Assembly (NCBI GenBank): GCA_027619595.1
Contig: JAQCHP010000031.1
Span: 1 to 40,685 of the forward strand
Source of the DNA: Planctomycetota bacterium
GTDB lineage: Bacteria > Planctomycetota > Planctomycetia > Pirellulales > Pirellulaceae
Length of the DNA: 40,685 bases
Direction: 5' to 3'
Part shown: positions 32,586-39,354 of the stretch, one piece after another
How the letters are laid out: each line of letters starts with the position of its first letter
How positions within the stretch are numbered: the stretch's first letter is position 1
Notes under the pieces: generated by a model
Seen by the model: only the letters and a program-made list of their open reading frames with translations
Told to the model about the DNA's origin: nothing
Database searches by the model: none
Position numbers and translations under genes: made by a program

Positions 32586-32896
32586 TCACCATTGGGTTGA
32601 TGCTCCGCACTCGGGATTGAGGCGACATCCTTCTTGGTTCTGTGTCCGAGAACAAGAATATCCGCGCGTTACGAGCAGCTCGCGATTTCCGCGGGTAGGT
32701 CTCCTTCCCGGCTGGCACAATCGCATTTTACGTCCGCCGCCGGGCACCGGCTGCGGAACGTCTCCAGCGTCTGAGTGAGTTGATTTACCCAGCGCCTCGC
32801 ATGGAAAAACTACGTCGGATATGGTACATCTAGGACTGTTTCGTCCTCAGTGACGTCGTAACGTGGCCATTGTCGGTCCTTCAGGGGCCCTCGCAA
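32586..32896. other. Region between WD40 remnant and sigma gene
   Basis: About 310 bases without a gene I can support. It must hold the promoter of the sigma/anti-sigma pair. The octamer CACTCGGG near 32615 repeats part of the tRNA 3' arm, but eight bases is too short to count as an attachment site. Confidence 0.5.
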
Positions 32897-33465
32897 ATGC
32901 AAGAGCAGTTACCAAAGCTAGACCCTAGGAGATGGGTATCCGAGCACGGAGAGATCCTCTACGCATACGCTATGTCGCGCTGAAGAATCCCGATGCAGCG
33001 GAAGACGCGGTGCAGGAAGCCCTTCTTGGCGCGCTGAAGAGCCTGAGCCGTATTCCTCCTCACAGCGAAACTGGCCCACGGCTGATGGGGATTTTGAAGA
33101 AAAAGGTCGTCGATCGTCAGCGTCAATCAATGCGTGTGGACACGGCAACCGGCGACGTTGATCCAATCCTCGACCAACTTTTCGATAAAAATGGTCAATG
33201 GTCTGAGGCGGCTCGTGCAGCTGACCCGCTTCGACTCGACTCCCTTGAACAATCGGAATTCATGGGAATATTGAAGCGTTGCCTCAAGAGCCTGCCGCCG
33301 AATCAAGCCGCCGTTTTCGTTGGTCGCGAGTTAAATGAGCAAAATTCAGAAGACTTGTGTAAGGAACTCGGTATAAGCTCGACAAACTTATGGGTGCTTA
33401 TGCATCGAGCCAGGCTTCGTCTCGGGGAATGTATTCGTGCGAGATGGGCGATAGGGGATGCCTAA
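32897..33465 (+). pseudogene. ECF sigma-70 factor with a one-base frameshift after region 2.1
   Basis: ATG 32897 (AGGGG nine bases upstream) reads MQEQLPKLDPRRWVSEHGEILYAYAMSR and meets TGA at 32981. The next frame continues seamlessly LKNPDAAEDAVQEALLGALKSLSR, the expected follow-on of sigma region 2. Adding one C at the CGC/TGAAG junction (about 32978-32982) restores MSRLKNPDAAED. Region 2 continues RLMGILKKKVVDRQRQ and region 4 is LKSLPPNQAAVFVGRELNEQNSEDLCKELGISSTNLWVLMHRARLRLGECI, all intact. The family (HGEALYAYAL...TWLMGILKRKVVD) is clear. The remaining intact frame from 32932 lacks the N-terminal helix. Confidence 0.85.
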
Positions 33466-33724
33466 AATGCTCAGTTGCAAAGACATGACGAAACTGATCT
33501 CCGATTCTTTGGAAGCAAAGATATCGGTGCGACGGCGCATGGAGCTTTGGCTTCACATCATGATGTGCCGCATGTGCCGACGGTTCCGCTCCAACATCTT
33601 GGAACTTCGCAGGCGCGTCCGCGATTTAAAGGCCCTCCTGGATCAGGCCGACACTGTTTCTATCCCTATGCCGTCGGCAACTAAAGCTCGGCTGGAAGAA
33701 GTCATCAACCGGCAGCTCGGCTGA
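33458..33724 (+). CDS. Small zinc-finger anti-sigma factor (zf-HC2 type)
   Basis: An 88-residue partner of the preceding sigma. The zinc ligands are Cys6 in MLSCKDMTKLISDSLEA and the His-x3-Cys-x2-Cys in LWLHIMMCRMCRRFRSNI, the ZAS arrangement. The C-terminal PMPSATKARLEEVINRQL resembles the short conserved tail of such proteins (a Ser/Ala-Arg-x-Arg/Glu-Ile/Val motif). No membrane helix is present, so it should be soluble and perhaps redox-sensitive through its thiolates. The start ATG 33458 overlaps the sigma stop by eight bases; ATG 33467 just after the stop is an alternative. Confidence 0.82.
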   Translation: MPKMLSCKDMTKLISDSLEAKISVRRRMELWLHIMMCRMCRRFRSNILELRRRVRDLKALLDQADTVSIPMPSATKARLEEVINRQLG

Positions 33725-33759
33725 GTCCTTTCAGCCGAAGTCCAATCATGCCTACTTCG

Positions 33760-34296
33760 CTAACGGCAACTGCGCCCATAGCCGCTGACCGAACCAGGGC
33801 AGCTGCTCATCGGTGTCGATGACAACGCTTGAGTTGAGCCGTAATGCACGGTGTACGGCGTATACGATGTTGAGGTCTGAGCCGGGTAGTGGGCATTATG
33901 GATTGGCTGCGATAAACTCGTCACGCCCGAACCCATTACAACTGGATACTGTGCTACGGAATATCTTGAGGGGTTCATGATCGGCGCGGCGGCTGACGAC
34001 ACAACCGGAACCGCAGCGCTACGTGTCGAACAGCTACCATTGGCGCAAGTCTGTCCTTGGACGTACGAAACAACCGCCTGGACGCGCGTGTTGTTGATGC
34101 CGGAGCCCTGATAATAGCCGCTTCGTGGCTGACTACTTCGATAGCCGCCTGATGGAAAAGCGGGCGGCGAGGTTGCCGGCCACGAGTAACCGCTACGCAC
34201 GTGTTCAATATTACTGGCGCTTTGCGCGAACGCAGACGTCACACAAAGAGTTGAGGCGATCACCAGGGCAATGGAGAAAAGCGGATTTCGACACAC
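33760..34296 (-). CDS. Secreted Ser/Tyr/Pro-rich protein, unknown function
   Basis: A 178-residue protein with a clear signal peptide (MCRNPLFSIALVIASTLCVTSAFA, cut before QS). The mature part is low in charge and rich in Ser, Tyr, Gly, Pro and Val (YSWPATSPPAFPSGGYRSSQPRSGYYQGSG, then SYTPYTVHYGSTQ). Four Cys occur as pairs: CANGSC and CPGSVSGYGRSC, which could form disulfides. No family is recognised; such composition suits a surface or cell-wall matrix protein. It diverges from the YHS-repeat gene, sharing a 260-base region that contains a palindrome. Confidence 0.65.
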   Translation of the reverse strand: MCRNPLFSIALVIASTLCVTSAFAQSASNIEHVRSGYSWPATSPPAFPSGGYRSSQPRSGYYQGSGINNTRVQAVVSYVQGQTCANGSCSTRSAAVPVVSSAAAPIMNPSRYSVAQYPVVMGSGVTSLSQPIHNAHYPAQTSTSYTPYTVHYGSTQALSSTPMSSCPGSVSGYGRSCR

Positions 34297-34393
34297 GGTG
34301 CATTCCTTCTGTGAAGTTGAATCTGTTCAAGTTCGAATCTGAGACTGCTGCTTAAGAGGCACAAGCATTTTGCCGATCGCCCCTCTCGGGCTC

Positions 34394-34409
34394 TGTGTGA
34401 TTTCACACA
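34394..34409. promoter_or_regulatory. Perfect palindrome TGTGTGA-TT-TCACACA
   Basis: Seven-base half-sites are exact inverted copies around TT, in the divergent gap between the secreted Ser/Tyr protein and the YHS-repeat gene. The half-site TGTGA is that of Crp/Fnr proteins, and a Crp/Fnr gene lies 0.9 kb downstream, but the spacing is four bases shorter than the classical TGTGA-N6-TCACA. The protein that binds it is therefore uncertain. Confidence 0.45.
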
Positions 34410-34557
34410 CTCAACGCCTCATCGAACCAAAAGAACACTGTCAAGGATTCTGCGTCGACTCTGTAAGGTTCGAGGCTTTGCGCCGACAGTCAGATAGTCA
34501 GCAGCGGATTCGCTGGAGAATTGCTGCGCATTTCGGCTCAAATCAAGGAAACAAGTT

Positions 34558-35202
34558 ATGGCCATTCGCCTTCGACACAAAGTGGTGTTTGCTTTGGGAT
34601 TGTCTTCAGCACTCGGGCTTTCGTCGCCCGCGTGGGCTCAGTCAGGCACCAAGGCACCAGCGGGATCGTCGAGAACAGTTGTGCAAGGAAGTGGCACAGC
34701 GAAGAACAAAGCGGCAGTCGCTCTAAGCGGCTATTGTCCCGTCTGCGTGATCGAAATGAAAAAGTGGGTCAAGGGCAACAGCCGCTTCGCCGTTGTACAG
34801 GACGGCAAGACCTATCTGTTCCCAGGTGAAGAACAAAAGCAAATGTTCCTCAAGAATCCGGGAAAATACACACCTGCTCTGGGCGGCAAATGCACCGTAT
34901 GTCTGGTGGAAATTGGGAAGACGATGGATGGATCAGTGCGGTTCGCTGCGATGCACGAGGGAAGACTGTTCCTTTTCCCAGGCGATGAACAAAAGCGGAT
35001 GTTTCTGAAGAACCCCGTCAAGTACGCCAGCGTCGATCTCGCTGCTCAAGGGAAATGCACTGTTTGTCGAGTTGAGATGCAGAAAGAAGTGCAAGGCAAG
35101 CCGGAGTTCGCAGCCATCTACAAGGGCATGCGATATTGGTTTCCGTCCGAAGAGCAACTCAAAATGTTCATATCGAATCCGGCCAAGTACGAGGTCAAGT
35201 AG
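34558..35202 (+). CDS. Secreted protein with three tandem YHS-like Cys-x2-Cys domains
   Basis: A 214-residue exported protein; signal peptide MAIRLRHKVVFALGLSSALGLSSPAWA, cut before QS. After a short Ser/Thr/Ala linker come three repeats of about 50 residues: GYCPVCVIEMKKWVKG..., GKCTVCLVEIGKTMDG... and GKCTVCRVEMQKEVQG.... Each continues RFAVVQDGKTYLFPGEEQKQMFLKNPGKY or a close variant. This is the YHS pattern (C-x2-C ... G-x-Y-x-F-x-S/G-x-E-x-K-x-F-x-NP-x-KY), known to bind metals in copper-related proteins. A periplasmic metal-binding or metal-delivery role is likely; which metal is unknown. AAGGA upstream supports ATG 34558. Confidence 0.88.
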   Translation: MAIRLRHKVVFALGLSSALGLSSPAWAQSGTKAPAGSSRTVVQGSGTAKNKAAVALSGYCPVCVIEMKKWVKGNSRFAVVQDGKTYLFPGEEQKQMFLKNPGKYTPALGGKCTVCLVEIGKTMDGSVRFAAMHEGRLFLFPGDEQKRMFLKNPVKYASVDLAAQGKCTVCRVEMQKEVQGKPEFAAIYKGMRYWFPSEEQLKMFISNPAKYEVK

Positions 35203-35231
35203 ATCTCGTCTAACGCTCACACAATTGGCTC

Positions 35232-35306
35232 GTTTAACCGCGAGGGCAACGCTCAGCACTTTACGCGACACATAAAAACACGGACCCGACGTGCACGTGG
35301 TTAAAC
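35232..35306 (+). repeat. attC-like palindromic element 1 (75 bp)
   Basis: It starts GTTTAACCGCG (35232) and ends CACGTGGTTAAAC (35306). The terminal heptamers GTTTAAC and GTTAAAC fit the integron attC rule RYYYAAC ... GTTRRRY, and the outer stem is 8 perfect pairs, then G-U and two more. It lies just after the YHS-repeat gene, where a cassette's attC is expected. Its left arm (CGCGAGGGCAACGC) resembles that of element 2 at 36910. Confidence 0.65.
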
Positions 35307-35328
35307 GACACAGGATACTCTGACATCC

Positions 35329-36444
35329 ATGCAAGAACGAATCTGGTATCTTAAGTCAAGCACTTTTCTGGAGATGTTCGACGCCGACCAACTCGCTGCG
35401 ATCGACCGTCAATCTCGATGGAAGAAGTTTTCTCGAGGCACACCGATCTATTTGCCGGGCGCACATGCCGACTCGGTTTACATCGTCGCGGAGGGCCTAG
35501 TGAAGCTCTGCCATCTTACCGCGGATGGAAAAGTCTCCACCCTGGCATTCATCAAGATCGGCGAAGTCTTCGGCGAGTTGTCACTGCTCGAGTCCGGAAG
35601 TCGCGGCGAATACTGTGAAGCCGCAGCGGATACAGCCATCATTCGCATTCCGCGCGAGACGCTGTTGCCGTACATGGAAGTGAACATGCGATTTGTTGTG
35701 GCCATCACGAAGATCGTCGGATTTCGCAGACGACGAATCGAAAATCGGCTCAAGACTTTGTTGTTCTCGTCCAATCAACAGCGGCTGGCCCATTTGCTAC
35801 TCGACTTGGCAGAGCAGTTTGGATTGGCGGTTGATGATAGTATCCGAATTGGACTCAAGCTGTCTCATCAAGAACTTGCGAATTTGATAGGCACTACACG
35901 CGAGACGGTAACGATCATGCTCGGCAAAATGAAGGCGGACGGCGTGATCGGTGGCAAGCGAGAAAGCGTTGTGCTCACGGACATTTGGCGACTCGCATCT
36001 TCAGTCGATCGACAGTGGCACGGGCTGGATAGCACCTCTTTATACGCAGGTGAGGGCGGTGCCAGGACGGACTGTGTTGCCATTGCGCCTGCCTGCATCT
36101 CGCGCAGCTTCATGCGACATTTCTCACAAGTAGCCAAGTGTTGCTCGACGAACTGTCGGCTATCCAGATCTAAATCGCCCGCCACGTATCCCGCCAACAG
36201 ACCAGCGACATCACGGCACTCCAGGTCGATTGAGCTAGGAGAGAAGCAGAATGAAGCAACAACCAAAAATAAGGCACCGGCGACAGTGCTTGCGCCCAAT
36301 CGGAGTAAGTTGGTTTGTCGCCTCTTGGATCGTACTCGCTCGACCGTTGAGGAGAGGGTGTACTTTGAGCAAGGCTTCCAGCCAGAGTCGTCTTTCGGTA
36401 ACATTTACATGGTTTCCTTGTTTAACGGACTGGTGGTAATTTAG
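35329..36444 (+). CDS. Crp/Fnr-family regulator with run-on C-terminus
   Basis: Cyclic-nucleotide-binding-fold transcription factor. The sensor barrel spans residues 10-125 (GTPIYLPGAHADSVYIVAEGLVKLCHLTADGKVSTLAFIKIGEVFGELSLLESGSRGEYCEA), then the dimer helix, and the helix-turn-helix LKLSHQELANLIGTTRETVTIMLGKMKADGVI at about 183-214. There is no Cys cluster for an Fe-S centre as in Fnr. The family ends near residue 230; the remaining 140 residues are Ser/Arg/Pro-rich and are the complement of a zinc-finger gene on the other strand, so the original stop has apparently been lost. 371 residues in total. Confidence 0.85.
   Translation: MQERIWYLKSSTFLEMFDADQLAAIDRQSRWKKFSRGTPIYLPGAHADSVYIVAEGLVKLCHLTADGKVSTLAFIKIGEVFGELSLLESGSRGEYCEAAADTAIIRIPRETLLPYMEVNMRFVVAITKIVGFRRRRIENRLKTLLFSSNQQRLAHLLLDLAEQFGLAVDDSIRIGLKLSHQELANLIGTTRETVTIMLGKMKADGVIGGKRESVVLTDIWRLASSVDRQWHGLDSTSLYAGEGGARTDCVAIAPACISRSFMRHFSQVAKCCSTNCRLSRSKSPATYPANRPATSRHSRSIELGEKQNEATTKNKAPATVLAPNRSKLVCRLLDRTRSTVEERVYFEQGFQPESSFGNIYMVSLFNGLVVI
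35868..36404 (-). CDS. Zinc-finger (zf-HC2) membrane protein, overlapping the Crp gene antisense
   Basis: A minus-strand frame of 178 codons. Residues 1-35 are basic, 36-55 form a transmembrane helix (LGASTVAGALFLVVASFCFS), and 60-105 form an anti-sigma-type zinc finger: CRDVAGLLAGYVAGDLDLDSRQFVEQHLATCEKCRMKLREMQ, with the Cys ... His-x3-Cys-x2-Cys ligands. After about residue 120 the sequence turns to composition expected from antisense of the Crp helix-turn-helix, so this gene too seems to have lost its stop. Having the helix before the finger would place the finger outside the cytoplasm, opposite to usual anti-sigmas. It could be a remnant. Confidence 0.55.
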   Translation of the reverse strand: MLPKDDSGWKPCSKYTLSSTVERVRSKRRQTNLLRLGASTVAGALFLVVASFCFSPSSIDLECRDVAGLLAGYVAGDLDLDSRQFVEQHLATCEKCRMKLREMQAGAMATQSVLAPPSPAYKEVLSSPCHCRSTEDASRQMSVSTTLSRLPPITPSAFILPSMIVTVSRVVPIKFASS

Positions 36445-36874
36445 TGGCTCGCTGGCCGTCCGCGATTCGGATTTGTTCCAACTGTAGAGCCATAATCTCG
36501 GCGTCAACGTAACCTTCCATTTTCGTCAGAAACCTTCTGTCCGATGTGAAAACTAACGTTGTCGGAAATGCTTTTATTTGCATCGCTGCCAAGAGCTCAT
36601 GATGTCTTTCGTCGGTTAGTTTCAACGGCACATAATTCTGCTTGATCGCCTGCTGGACCTTTCCGTCGGCCCACGTTTCGCGGTCCATCCTCTTGCAATA
36701 GTGGCACCAATCGGCTCCAACGCTGACCACGATCATTTTTCCCGAACGAGCGGCGACTTTGGCGGCTTCATCCGGAGAGTCGAGCCACTTCCCTTCTTGG
36801 GCAACCGCTGTCTGTGTCATCACGAACAGGAAAGTCAACGATGTGACGATTCCTTGAATTACATTCCGTTGCAT
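36422..36874 (-). CDS. Exported thioredoxin-like protein
   Basis: A 150-residue thioredoxin-fold protein with signal peptide MQRNVIQGIVTSLTFLFVMTQTAVA, cut before QE. The active site is VVSVGADWCHYCKRMDRETWAD, with the Cys-x2-Cys typical of DsbD-gamma or thioredoxin_7-like proteins. The cis-Pro is in IKAFPTTLVFTSD. It should reduce disulfides in the periplasm, perhaps keeping the Cys-rich YHS protein or other metal-site thiols reduced (inference). It starts 36 bases inside the left edge of attC-like element 2 and runs away from it. Confidence 0.88.
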   Translation of the reverse strand: MQRNVIQGIVTSLTFLFVMTQTAVAQEGKWLDSPDEAAKVAARSGKMIVVSVGADWCHYCKRMDRETWADGKVQQAIKQNYVPLKLTDERHHELLAAMQIKAFPTTLVFTSDRRFLTKMEGYVDAEIMALQLEQIRIADGQRATKLPPVR

Positions 36875-36909
36875 GCGTTGTCCTTTGCTTAATAGGTAGT
36901 GTCATCTTC

Positions 36910-36978
36910 GTTTAACCGCGTGGGCATCGCCCGGCGTTCGACCTGGAGGAACGCAGCATGTTTGGCACGCGGTTAAAC
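36910..36978 (+). repeat. attC-like palindromic element 2 (69 bp)
   Basis: GTTTAACCGCGTG (36910-36922) and CACGCGGTTAAAC (36966-36978) are perfect 13-base inverted copies, with an inner 6-bp stem (GCGTTC/GAACGC). The terminal heptamers fit RYYYAAC ... GTTRRRY. It has the same outer sequence and orientation as element 1, 1.6 kb to the left, so the pair brackets the Crp, zinc-finger and thioredoxin-like genes. Confidence 0.7.
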
Positions 36979-37061
36979 TACGATTCGGCGTTGCAACTTG
37001 TCGTCTCTGATCAGTATCGTTCCAACTGGCCTCTGCAATCTGTGCGAACCATCACATCCAT

Positions 37062-38066
37062 CTATTTGTGAAGGACCTTTGTTGCCGGATGGAAGGCGTA
37101 CCAAGCAAACCAGAATGTGTTTGCCCATTGGACGCCGTCGCCCGCTGCGATCACCCGGAGTGAATCCGTAGATGCCTCATACGCAACCTCAACTTGCTTG
37201 CCATTTACGACGACCGAAGCAGTCCCCGTTCTTCCTCCAAAAGCCGAAGTGGGAACAACGAGCGAGTCGGCTCCGTCCCAGACGGCGATAACGCGTTCTT
37301 TCAGGGGCAAGCTGGCGTTTTGTGGCCTCGCAGGGAACATGAGCCCAGGCTGCTTGAAGTAGCTGGTGTAGGGATTTCTTCGATAGTCTCGCTGAAATCC
37401 GAGTTCCGTAGACATCACGTCGGTTTCCGGATTTTTCGACTGCCACGCGTTCCAACTAGTCAACTCCATGGGCAGGACTTGAAGGTTGATTCCTTTGGCC
37501 GGCCCCGAAACACCCTTCATCTTCATCTGTGACCAAAGGCTTTCCTTTTCACTTCGGTCATACATCAGCACGTTGCTGTTGTAGAGCAATCCAGAAACAC
37601 CGAATTCTTTTACTCCAATGTCCGTCGTTCGGTCGAACACGATGACGGAATCACAAAGGGGACAGTAGGTGACCGCGATCGGCGTTTCGCCAAGCTTGTC
37701 GTTTACGATTTCGTGTTGCGTCAGTATCGAGATCGGATATGCCCGAGCTTGACCATTCAGCGCCACCCCGACGACACGATCGTTGGCCTTGAGAAAGCGA
37801 GCTTCAGCGGCGGCAACGGTTTTGGGATTCGTGATCGCGGGGATTCCGTCTTTGGGTGGGCCACCGCCGCGTATTTCCTCTGCAGGAATACTCAGGTCGC
37901 GTAGGTCGAAGGGTGGGGGCTGACGCTGCTGGACCTGAGTAACCTGCACCGGATAGAGGTGAGCATCGTCGCGTAACTGCCTTCGCGATGCTTCTCGACC
38001 CATTACCGCAGCAATCGGAACGGTAACCAGTAACAAGAGGCTGCCCACCAAGATCGGTCTAGCCAT
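37062..38066 (-). CDS. DUF3179 domain-containing exported protein
   Basis: A 334-residue protein with an N-terminal signal or anchor (MARPILVGSLLLLVTVPIAAVMG). The DUF3179 phrases are ARFLKANDRVVGVALNGQARAYPISILTQHEIVNDKLGETPIAVTYCPLCDSVIVFDR, then VSGLLYNSNVLMYDRSEKESLWSQM, and TSWNAWQSKNPETDVMSTELGFQRDYRRNPYTSY. The C-x2-C pair in the middle could bind metal. The biochemical role of this family is not established. The last 80 residues are less familiar (VVPTSAFGGRTGTASVVVNGKQVEVAYEAS, ending WFAWYAFHP), which is common in the family as a cap. No partner is evident. Confidence 0.9.
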   Translation of the reverse strand: MARPILVGSLLLLVTVPIAAVMGREASRRQLRDDAHLYPVQVTQVQQRQPPPFDLRDLSIPAEEIRGGGPPKDGIPAITNPKTVAAAEARFLKANDRVVGVALNGQARAYPISILTQHEIVNDKLGETPIAVTYCPLCDSVIVFDRTTDIGVKEFGVSGLLYNSNVLMYDRSEKESLWSQMKMKGVSGPAKGINLQVLPMELTSWNAWQSKNPETDVMSTELGFQRDYRRNPYTSYFKQPGLMFPARPQNASLPLKERVIAVWDGADSLVVPTSAFGGRTGTASVVVNGKQVEVAYEASTDSLRVIAAGDGVQWANTFWFAWYAFHPATKVLHK

Positions 38067-38117
38067 AACTCAACTCCTAATGTTGCCCTTCGCGCTGCGA
38101 AAGTAGTGCTTGCCGAA

Positions 38118-38136
38118 TCGTTCGCGGAGCGAACGA
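38118..38136. repeat. Short palindrome, REP-like
   Basis: TCGTTCGC, loop GGA, GCGAACGA: an 8-bp perfect stem at the start of the divergent gap after the DUF3179 gene. Its core CGCGGAGCG is the complement of the core of the hairpin at 27939-27955. No T tract follows, so a dispersed repeat is at least as likely as a terminator. Confidence 0.5.
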
Positions 38137-38261
38137 CGACTATCTTTGCAGCGACGGGCTCTCACTTCTGTGATGATTCGCACATTCGCCTCACCATCAA
38201 CGGCTATAATCAGATCGCGAGGAGAATTCAAGCCAACCAATTCGAGCAAAAGAAACTTTCA

Positions 38262-38522
38262 ATGATTCGATGTAGGTGCCAGGGATACTTTCACTTCTCG
38301 CGCGACACAGGTTTGTCGTTGATTCTCGACGTGCAGAAAGGCCAGCGAGTGGTACTTAACCAGGCACAGGAACTCATCGTTTCGGATTTGCGAGCGGCCA
38401 GCGTGACGTGCGTCATCTGGTCTGGCCATGAATGTGAGCGAATTCACGTGGTATCAAGTTCGGTTGACAGCCGAAATGCATTGCCTGCAGTGCATGTAGC
38501 AAAAAGTGATGAATACAATTAG
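38262..38522 (+). CDS. Small protein of unknown function, translationally coupled to the phosphatase
   Basis: 86 codons from ATG 38262; the frame is open further left, but that part is not protein-like. The core LSLILDVQKGQRVVLNQAQELIVSDLRAASVTCVIWSGHECERIHVVSS is a set of alternating hydrophobic strands. With one or two gaps it resembles CsrA (L-x-L ... G-x-x-V-x-L ... I-x-V ... V-x-V-x-I), but CsrA's key Arg residues are not placed well, so this is only a suggestion. It ends 14 bases inside the phosphatase start, the classic coupling of a regulator and its enzyme. Confidence 0.5.
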   Translation: MIRCRCQGYFHFSRDTGLSLILDVQKGQRVVLNQAQELIVSDLRAASVTCVIWSGHECERIHVVSSSVDSRNALPAVHVAKSDEYN

Positions 38523-39354
38523 CCAAGCAGACGTTGACAAGGCACTAAGCGACAGCCAACTCATCCGACAACTCCGGGAAGAGGTAGCGGCTGCCAAACA
38601 GTCATTGGCAACCCATCGAAGGGAAGTGGACTTACAGCTTGGAATCGCCGCGCAAATTCACCGGAGCCTGCTGCCAAAGCCAATTCGACATCCGCGTATC
38701 GACGTGGACATTCGGTATCTGCCAATGGACGCAGTTGGCGGCGACTACTGCCAGGTGCGATTCCCTGACCAGTCAAACTGTTACATCACAATATGCGACG
38801 TTGAGGGCCACGGAGTCGGCCCGTCTTTGCTTGCAGCGTGGGTCAGCAGCGAAGTTCGGAGATTCATTATGGATCGCCTCAGTCCGGTCGAAATTGTTCG
38901 GTCCCTCAACAGATTCATTTTCGACTACTTTCAGGAGGCACATTTGTTGTTGAGTTTCATGGCGGCCCGAATCGACCTTGAGAATCGTACGCTGACGTTC
39001 AGCGGCGGAGGACATCCTGCGGCCTTTCTATTGCGCTCCGATGGCGGGGCAGTGCATGCGCTTCGGAGTCAAAATATGTTAATCGGCGTAGAGGAAGACT
39101 GCCTGTACGGCGAGCCAGAACACACACACTCTCTTGCTTCCGGCGATCGCCTGCTGTTCTACACGGACGGGATCACTGACGCGAGCGACCGCCACGGACG
39201 CCAGCTTGGTCAAGGTCGCCTATCTGAAATTGCCGTCGCAGCCCTCTCTGTGGATGCCTTCAGCATGGCCGACCGCATTTTGGACGATGTCGCCACCTAT
39301 CGCCACGGCCCTCCGACCGATGATGTGACGTTGATTGTGGTTGAGACGAAGTAA
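38509..39354 (+). CDS. SpoIIE-type PP2C serine phosphatase
   Basis: About 281 residues from ATG 38509 (GTG 38506 just ahead). A short N-terminal coiled coil (DSQLIRQLREEVAAAKQSLATHRREVDLQLGIAAQIHRSLLPKP) leads into the PP2C domain. The metal ligands are in YLPMDAVGGDYCQV and CDVEGHGVGPSLLAAWVSSEVR, GGGHPAAFLL is the middle block, and LLFYTDGITDASDRHGRQLGQGRL plus PPTDDVTLIVVET supply the later acidic ligands. Such enzymes dephosphorylate anti-sigma antagonists in partner-switching stress control. It is followed with a one-base overlap by a thioredoxin gene. Confidence 0.93.
   Translation: MNTISQADVDKALSDSQLIRQLREEVAAAKQSLATHRREVDLQLGIAAQIHRSLLPKPIRHPRIDVDIRYLPMDAVGGDYCQVRFPDQSNCYITICDVEGHGVGPSLLAAWVSSEVRRFIMDRLSPVEIVRSLNRFIFDYFQEAHLLLSFMAARIDLENRTLTFSGGGHPAAFLLRSDGGAVHALRSQNMLIGVEEDCLYGEPEHTHSLASGDRLLFYTDGITDASDRHGRQLGQGRLSEIAVAALSVDAFSMADRILDDVATYRHGPPTDDVTLIVVETK

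Noticed and set aside
32201-32640. CACTCGGG in the tRNA and again near 32615 as attachment-site repeats
   Set aside because: Only eight bases match; too short to support site-specific integration.
35206-35212. GTCTAAC as the left end of another attC-like site
   Set aside because: No matching GTTRRRY partner with complementary arms was found within 150 bases except the one already paired with 35232.
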